Below are positions 60,667-64,000 of a stretch of 64,000 bases of DNA, in pieces. Position numbers and translations under genes: made by a program. How positions within the stretch are numbered: the stretch's first letter is position 1; every line of letters begins with the position of its first letter. The DNA comes from Desulfovibrionaceae bacterium (GTDB taxonomy: Bacteria; Desulfobacterota; Desulfovibrionia; Desulfovibrionales; Desulfovibrionaceae): positions 28,738-92,737 of the forward strand of contig WSYE01000005.1 in NCBI GenBank assembly GCA_009773665.1, written 5' to 3'. Under the pieces are notes generated by a model. The model did no database searches. It worked only from the letters and a program-made list of their open reading frames with translations, and was not told where the DNA came from.

Positions 60667-62984
60667 AGCGTCCCATCCTGTTGGCCATGGCCCTGCTCCT
60701 GTGCCTGTGCATCCCCTGGAGCGGCCTGTCCGCCCAGACGCTCAAGGCCGCGCCCGTGAGGCCCGACGCCGCACAGGCCCAGGCCTCGTCCAAGGAGGTC
60801 GCCGCCCAGCCCAAGCCAGAACGCAGGCCGGACGGGACCTACTCCATCAAGCTGCCGCTCAGCAGCCTGTCTCCGGTCAAAAACGTCCCCCTGAAGGGCG
60901 CAAACGCGGCCTTTACCTTCAGCCTGCCGGTGCCCGAGCGCTGGGAGGTCAAAAGCGCGGCCATCAACTTCGGCTACGTCAACTCGTCGTCGCTTATCGC
61001 CCGGCTGTCGCGCCTGAGCTTCCTGGTGGGCGGTCGGGTCCTGGGCCAGATCGAGCTGCGGCCTGAATCGCCCAAGGGCAAGGTGGAGATCCCCATTCCC
61101 GGCAACCTCCTGCCCCCCGGCTACAACGAGTGCACCTTCAGCGTGGTGCAGAGCTACACCGAGGAATTCTGCGAATATCCCCAGCACCAGTCCCTGTGGA
61201 CCAACCTTGAGTTGGAAACGGCCACGGTGGAGCTGAACTACGCCGTGAAGCCCGTGCCCAGGCGGCTCTCGGCCATCTCGGACTTCCTGTTCGACCCGCG
61301 CGACTTCATGGGTTCCGACGTGAACATCGTGCTGCCGGAGATCTCCGAAAAGTCCGTGAAGTTGGCCGCCCTGGCCGCGTCCGGCGTGGCGCTGCGCATG
61401 GATTACCAGGCGGCACGGGCCACTGTGTCCAGCACCATAAAGCCCGGCATGGACAACATCGTCATCGGCGACGCCGCCTCGGTGCAGAAGCTCCTGGGTG
61501 CGCGCGCCCCGAAAATCGGCGAGTCCACCATGGCGCTTATCCCGGAGGCCTCGTCCGCCAACTCCGGGCCTGACAACGCCATCATCGTGCTCTCCGGCAC
61601 GCCGGAAGGAACTGACAAGGCCGTGCGGGCCTTCAGCTACCTGTCCTTCCCCTTCCCTGACGCCGCCGAGACCGATCTCTCGCAGGTCGACGACCCCGAG
61701 ACCGACATGCTGGAAGCGACAAGGAACATCAGCCGCGACAAGGAATACACCCTGCGCTCCATGGGCTACGTCACCCGCACGGTGCGCGCCGAAATCGCCC
61801 GCGCCCAGCCCATTGACCTCTCCTACACCTTCCCCTCTGGCCTGGACCTGAACCCCAACAGCAGCGTGGCGCTCTCGCTGCACGTGGCCTACGCTCCTGG
61901 CATGCGCGAGGACTCGGTGCTCCTGGTGCACATCAACGGCATCTACGTGGGAGGCGTCCACTTCGAGAACGTCAAGGGTGGCACCTTCCTGGACTACCGC
62001 ATAAACCTGCCCCTGTACGCCATGAAAAAGGGCACCAACACAATCACCCTGACGCCCGTGCTGAACCCGCTCAAGACCAACCTGTGCGAGTTCTATCAGT
62101 CCGAAAACCTGGCCATGACCCTCTACGACGACTCCACGCTCACCTTCCCGGACATCCCCCTGTGGGTGAAGCTGCCAGACCTCAGCCTGTTCTACCAGGA
62201 CGTGTTCCCTTACGCCCAGTGGCCAGACATGCGCGACTCCACCCTGCTCCTGGGCGACAAGGAGGCTGACACCGTCAACGCCGCCGTGAACCTGGCCGCC
62301 CAGGCCAGCCAGCGCGTGGGCCTTGCGCCCCTCAAGCTTCAGGTCAGCTTCGGCCCCGCCGTGTCCGGCAACGTCATCGCCGTGGGCGGCGTGGACACCT
62401 TGCCCAGGGACCTCGTGGCCGGTGCGCCCTTCTCGCTTCTGCCCCAGGGCAAGCGCCCCTATCCGCAGATGCCGCGCCCCAAGGCCCAGGACGACGAAGC
62501 GGCCTCGCACAAGGCCCCGCTGTGGTCCAAGTTCCTGCCCTTCCTCTGGGAGCGCGAACGCAAGCACTCCGAAGTGACCCGCTACATCTGGGCCGACGTG
62601 CGCTCCGGGGCGACCCTCTCGCCCGGCAAGGGCTTCGTATCGCAGTTCAAGTCACCGGGCACCGCCGCCGATACCGTGACCCTGTTCACCGGAGCCACCC
62701 CCAAGGATGTGGCCATGCTGGCCGCCCGTTTGTGGGAGCCCGCAGTGCGCTCCCAGATAAACGGGAACCTGGCCATGGTGGACCTCAGCGCGGCCAACCC
62801 CAAGGTGGCCTCCCTGGAGGCCGGGGACAGCTACTACATCGGCAAGATTGGCGTGATACCCAAGCTGACCATCCTGGTGAACACCTACCCCTGGTATTCG
62901 CTGGGCACGGTGCTGTTCCTGCTGCTGCTCTTTGCCTGGGGCTCCTTGCGCGCGCTCAAGGCCGTAATGACTTCCAGGAAATAG
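60663..62984 (+). CDS. bcsB: Cellulose synthase periplasmic subunit BcsB
   Basis: The 773-aa protein has a signal sequence (LLAMALLLCLCIPWSGLSA), a long periplasmic part with jelly-roll carbohydrate-binding and flavodoxin-like repeats (ERWEVKSAAINFGYVNSSSL; GYNECTFSVVQSY; NFCEFYQSENLAM-like segment) and a single C-terminal membrane helix (LGTVLFLLLLFAWGSLRAL) that joins BcsA. It guides the nascent glucan through the periplasm. Start overlaps the bcsA stop. Confidence 0.93.
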   Translation: MKRPILLAMALLLCLCIPWSGLSAQTLKAAPVRPDAAQAQASSKEVAAQPKPERRPDGTYSIKLPLSSLSPVKNVPLKGANAAFTFSLPVPERWEVKSAAINFGYVNSSSLIARLSRLSFLVGGRVLGQIELRPESPKGKVEIPIPGNLLPPGYNECTFSVVQSYTEEFCEYPQHQSLWTNLELETATVELNYAVKPVPRRLSAISDFLFDPRDFMGSDVNIVLPEISEKSVKLAALAASGVALRMDYQAARATVSSTIKPGMDNIVIGDAASVQKLLGARAPKIGESTMALIPEASSANSGPDNAIIVLSGTPEGTDKAVRAFSYLSFPFPDAAETDLSQVDDPETDMLEATRNISRDKEYTLRSMGYVTRTVRAEIARAQPIDLSYTFPSGLDLNPNSSVALSLHVAYAPGMREDSVLLVHINGIYVGGVHFENVKGGTFLDYRINLPLYAMKKGTNTITLTPVLNPLKTNLCEFYQSENLAMTLYDDSTLTFPDIPLWVKLPDLSLFYQDVFPYAQWPDMRDSTLLLGDKEADTVNAAVNLAAQASQRVGLAPLKLQVSFGPAVSGNVIAVGGVDTLPRDLVAGAPFSLLPQGKRPYPQMPRPKAQDDEAASHKAPLWSKFLPFLWERERKHSEVTRYIWADVRSGATLSPGKGFVSQFKSPGTAADTVTLFTGATPKDVAMLAARLWEPAVRSQINGNLAMVDLSAANPKVASLEAGDSYYIGKIGVIPKLTILVNTYPWYSLGTVLFLLLLFAWGSLRALKAVMTSRK

Positions 62985-62991
62985 CCAGGGA

Positions 62992-63660
62992 ATGCGCCCG
63001 CGCCACGCCATAGGCAAGGCTCTGTGTCGGCTCACGCGGCCTGTGCTGCGGCCCATGCTGTTGCCTGTACTGCGCCTGACGCAACGGCTGGCTCTCTGGA
63101 TTACGCTGGCCGCCATGCTAGCAGCGCCCGCCGCAACCGCCGCAGCGGTGACCGTCACGCGCGAGCCCATGCCCGATCCTGCCCGGCATCAAGCGCTGGA
63201 GGGTACAGCGCATCAGGTTCCCGATGCGGTGGCCCCGTCCGTGCAGCGCGAATCCGTGGGCACGGACATAACCCCGCCCGTCAAGCCCCCGCCCAAGCTC
63301 TCACGCGGCAAGCCCGCCCAGCGCCAGCCAGCCCGCGATCTGGAAGCGCTTGGCATCGGATGGGAAAGGCTGAACGCTGGCGACACTCCTGCGGCCCTCG
63401 TCTCCTTCGGACAGGCCGGAGCATCCACGGACAAGCTCATCGCCCAGGAGGCAGCGCTTGGCACGGGCTACGCCTACTGGCGGCAAGGCCGCGAAGCCCA
63501 GGCCGAGGCCAAGTTCAAGGCGCTGATCGACCAGGGGTTCCGCATCCCGGAAGTGCTGCCCAATCTGCTGTATCTGCTCTACAAGCGCGGCGGCCCCAAG
63601 GCTGCCGAACCGTACCTCAAGTATCTGCCCGAGAACGAACGCGCCGCCTGGCGCCGGTAG
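62992..63660 (+). CDS. Exported TPR-like protein of the cellulose cluster
   Basis: The 222-aa protein has an N-terminal hydrophobic signal (LALWITLAAMLAAPAATAAA), a Pro-rich spacer (about 65-115) and a C-terminal region with two to three TPR-like helix pairs (WERLNAGDTPAALVSFGQAG; GYAYWRQGREAQAEAKFKALI; PYLKYLPENERAAW). It starts seven bases after bcsB. TPR repeats form the periplasmic part of BcsC, but this protein has no outer-membrane barrel, so it can at most replace the scaffold function. It probably helps cellulose export; the family is not identified. Confidence 0.75.
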   Translation: MRPRHAIGKALCRLTRPVLRPMLLPVLRLTQRLALWITLAAMLAAPAATAAAVTVTREPMPDPARHQALEGTAHQVPDAVAPSVQRESVGTDITPPVKPPPKLSRGKPAQRQPARDLEALGIGWERLNAGDTPAALVSFGQAGASTDKLIAQEAALGTGYAYWRQGREAQAEAKFKALIDQGFRIPEVLPNLLYLLYKRGGPKAAEPYLKYLPENERAAWRR

Positions 63661-63670
63661 CCAGGTGATG

Positions 63671-63741
63671 CTGGGGCTTCGCCCCAGACCCCACCAGGGC
63701 TCCGCCCTGGACCCGCCAGGGGGATGATCCCCCTGGACCCT
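63671..63741. repeat. Triple-hairpin GC-rich intergenic repeat
   Basis: Three consecutive hairpins: CTGGGGC/GCCCCAG (63671-63687), CCAGGGC/GCCCTGG (63694-63710) and CCAGGGGG/CCCCCTGG (63716-63736), each followed by an ACCC-type spacer. The pattern resembles GC-rich extragenic repeats dispersed in many Desulfovibrio genomes. Confidence 0.65.
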
Positions 63742-63792
63742 GCAATTAGCTTTGCGGGAAGCATCGTTACTTTTCAGAGAGCTCGCAAGATA

Positions 63793-63829
63793 GCCCTGAA
63801 GCGCGCAAAACCGCGCTTCAGGGCTTTTT
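63793..63829 (+). terminator. Terminator after the cellulose cluster
   Basis: A 13-base-pair perfect stem (GCCCTGAAGCGCG and complement) with a six-base loop and TTTTT. It closes the bcs transcript, so further bcs genes in the same transcript are unlikely. Nothing recognisable follows to position 64000. Confidence 0.9.
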
Positions 63830-64000
63830 ATTCTTGAATTAGCCTTCCCGAACGATGACGGATTCCTGAACCTGACGCCTGACATCCTGTGTCGCTGGTC
63901 GGATTCCCAAGGTCTGGTCATTTAACCTGAGAGGTCAGCGAGAGAGAGCCGGAGGTTTTGGCATGTAGCCTGGGATTTGGGCGGGAAGGCTGCGAGCCGG

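Noticed and set aside
1..64000. CRISPR arrays, rRNA genes or intact insertion sequences
   Set aside because: No regularly spaced repeats, rRNA signatures or transposase genes were seen on either strand.

Overview
The window looks like chromosomal DNA of a high-GC, mesophilic sulfate-reducing bacterium of the Desulfovibrionales (Desulfovibrio/Fundidesulfovibrio-like). The strongest evidence is the adjacent aprBA and qmoABC genes, which encode APS reductase and its membrane electron-delivery complex. They are followed by the small conserved gene that accompanies qmoABC in Desulfovibrio. A complex I operon without the NADH-oxidising subunits and a periplasmic multihaem cytochrome cluster fit the same lifestyle. 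The species itself cannot be named from the sequence.

Layout. 1-5568: left-truncated prophage head/packaging module on the minus strand (adaptor-like protein, large terminase, P22-like portal, small proteins), with two related palindromic sites upstream of two of its genes. 5653-11861: plus-strand genes for an NYN-domain protein, a radical SAM/SPASM protein, a sugar nucleotidyltransferase, a GNAT enzyme, a fused heptose kinase/SIS isomerase and a DUF1566 protein; the middle of this run looks like GDP-heptose/glycan synthesis. 11881-15135: tRNA-Lys and tRNA-Glu(CTC), then a 3-kb island bounded by a 41-bp repeat of the tRNA-Glu 3' end. The island carries one lower-GC membrane glycosyltransferase gene. 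15290-19167: minus-strand GNAT, DUF4105 protein and lipoprotein hydrolase. 19432-22228: octahaem lipoprotein, trihaem membrane cytochrome and cytochrome b. 22498-26557: corrinoid protein, URO-D-type methyltransferase, DUF1638 protein and a GAF-PAS histidine kinase in tight succession. 26575-31467: RND efflux pump with adaptor and distal MarR regulator. 31836-34650: three secreted proteins of unknown role.

35394-46877: nuoABCDHIJK, two MrpD/NuoL-like subunits separated by a small membrane protein, then nuoM and nuoN. 47275-47586: RRM RNA-binding protein. 48068-56223 (minus): aprBA, then qmoABC and a DVU0851-like gene. The apr-qmo gap holds a strong terminator followed by a chain of overlapping inverted repeats. 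56730-58238: histidine kinase whose first PAS domain carries the haem-binding residues of FixL. 58345-63660: cellulose synthase bcsA (intact PilZ c-di-GMP motifs), bcsB and a small TPR-like exported protein.

How the parts may work together: Apr/Qmo and the truncated complex I are the energy-conserving core, linked through the menaquinone pool. The cytochrome cluster is a further candidate quinone-linked electron-transfer module. The FixL-like kinase, divergent from aprBA and just upstream of bcsAB, suggests oxygen or redox sensing near both respiration and biofilm genes. The most unusual signals are this kinase, the structured apr-qmo leader, the tRNA-Glu island without integrase, the corrinoid cassette whose methyltransferase lacks the usual zinc cysteines, and the kinase-isomerase fusion.
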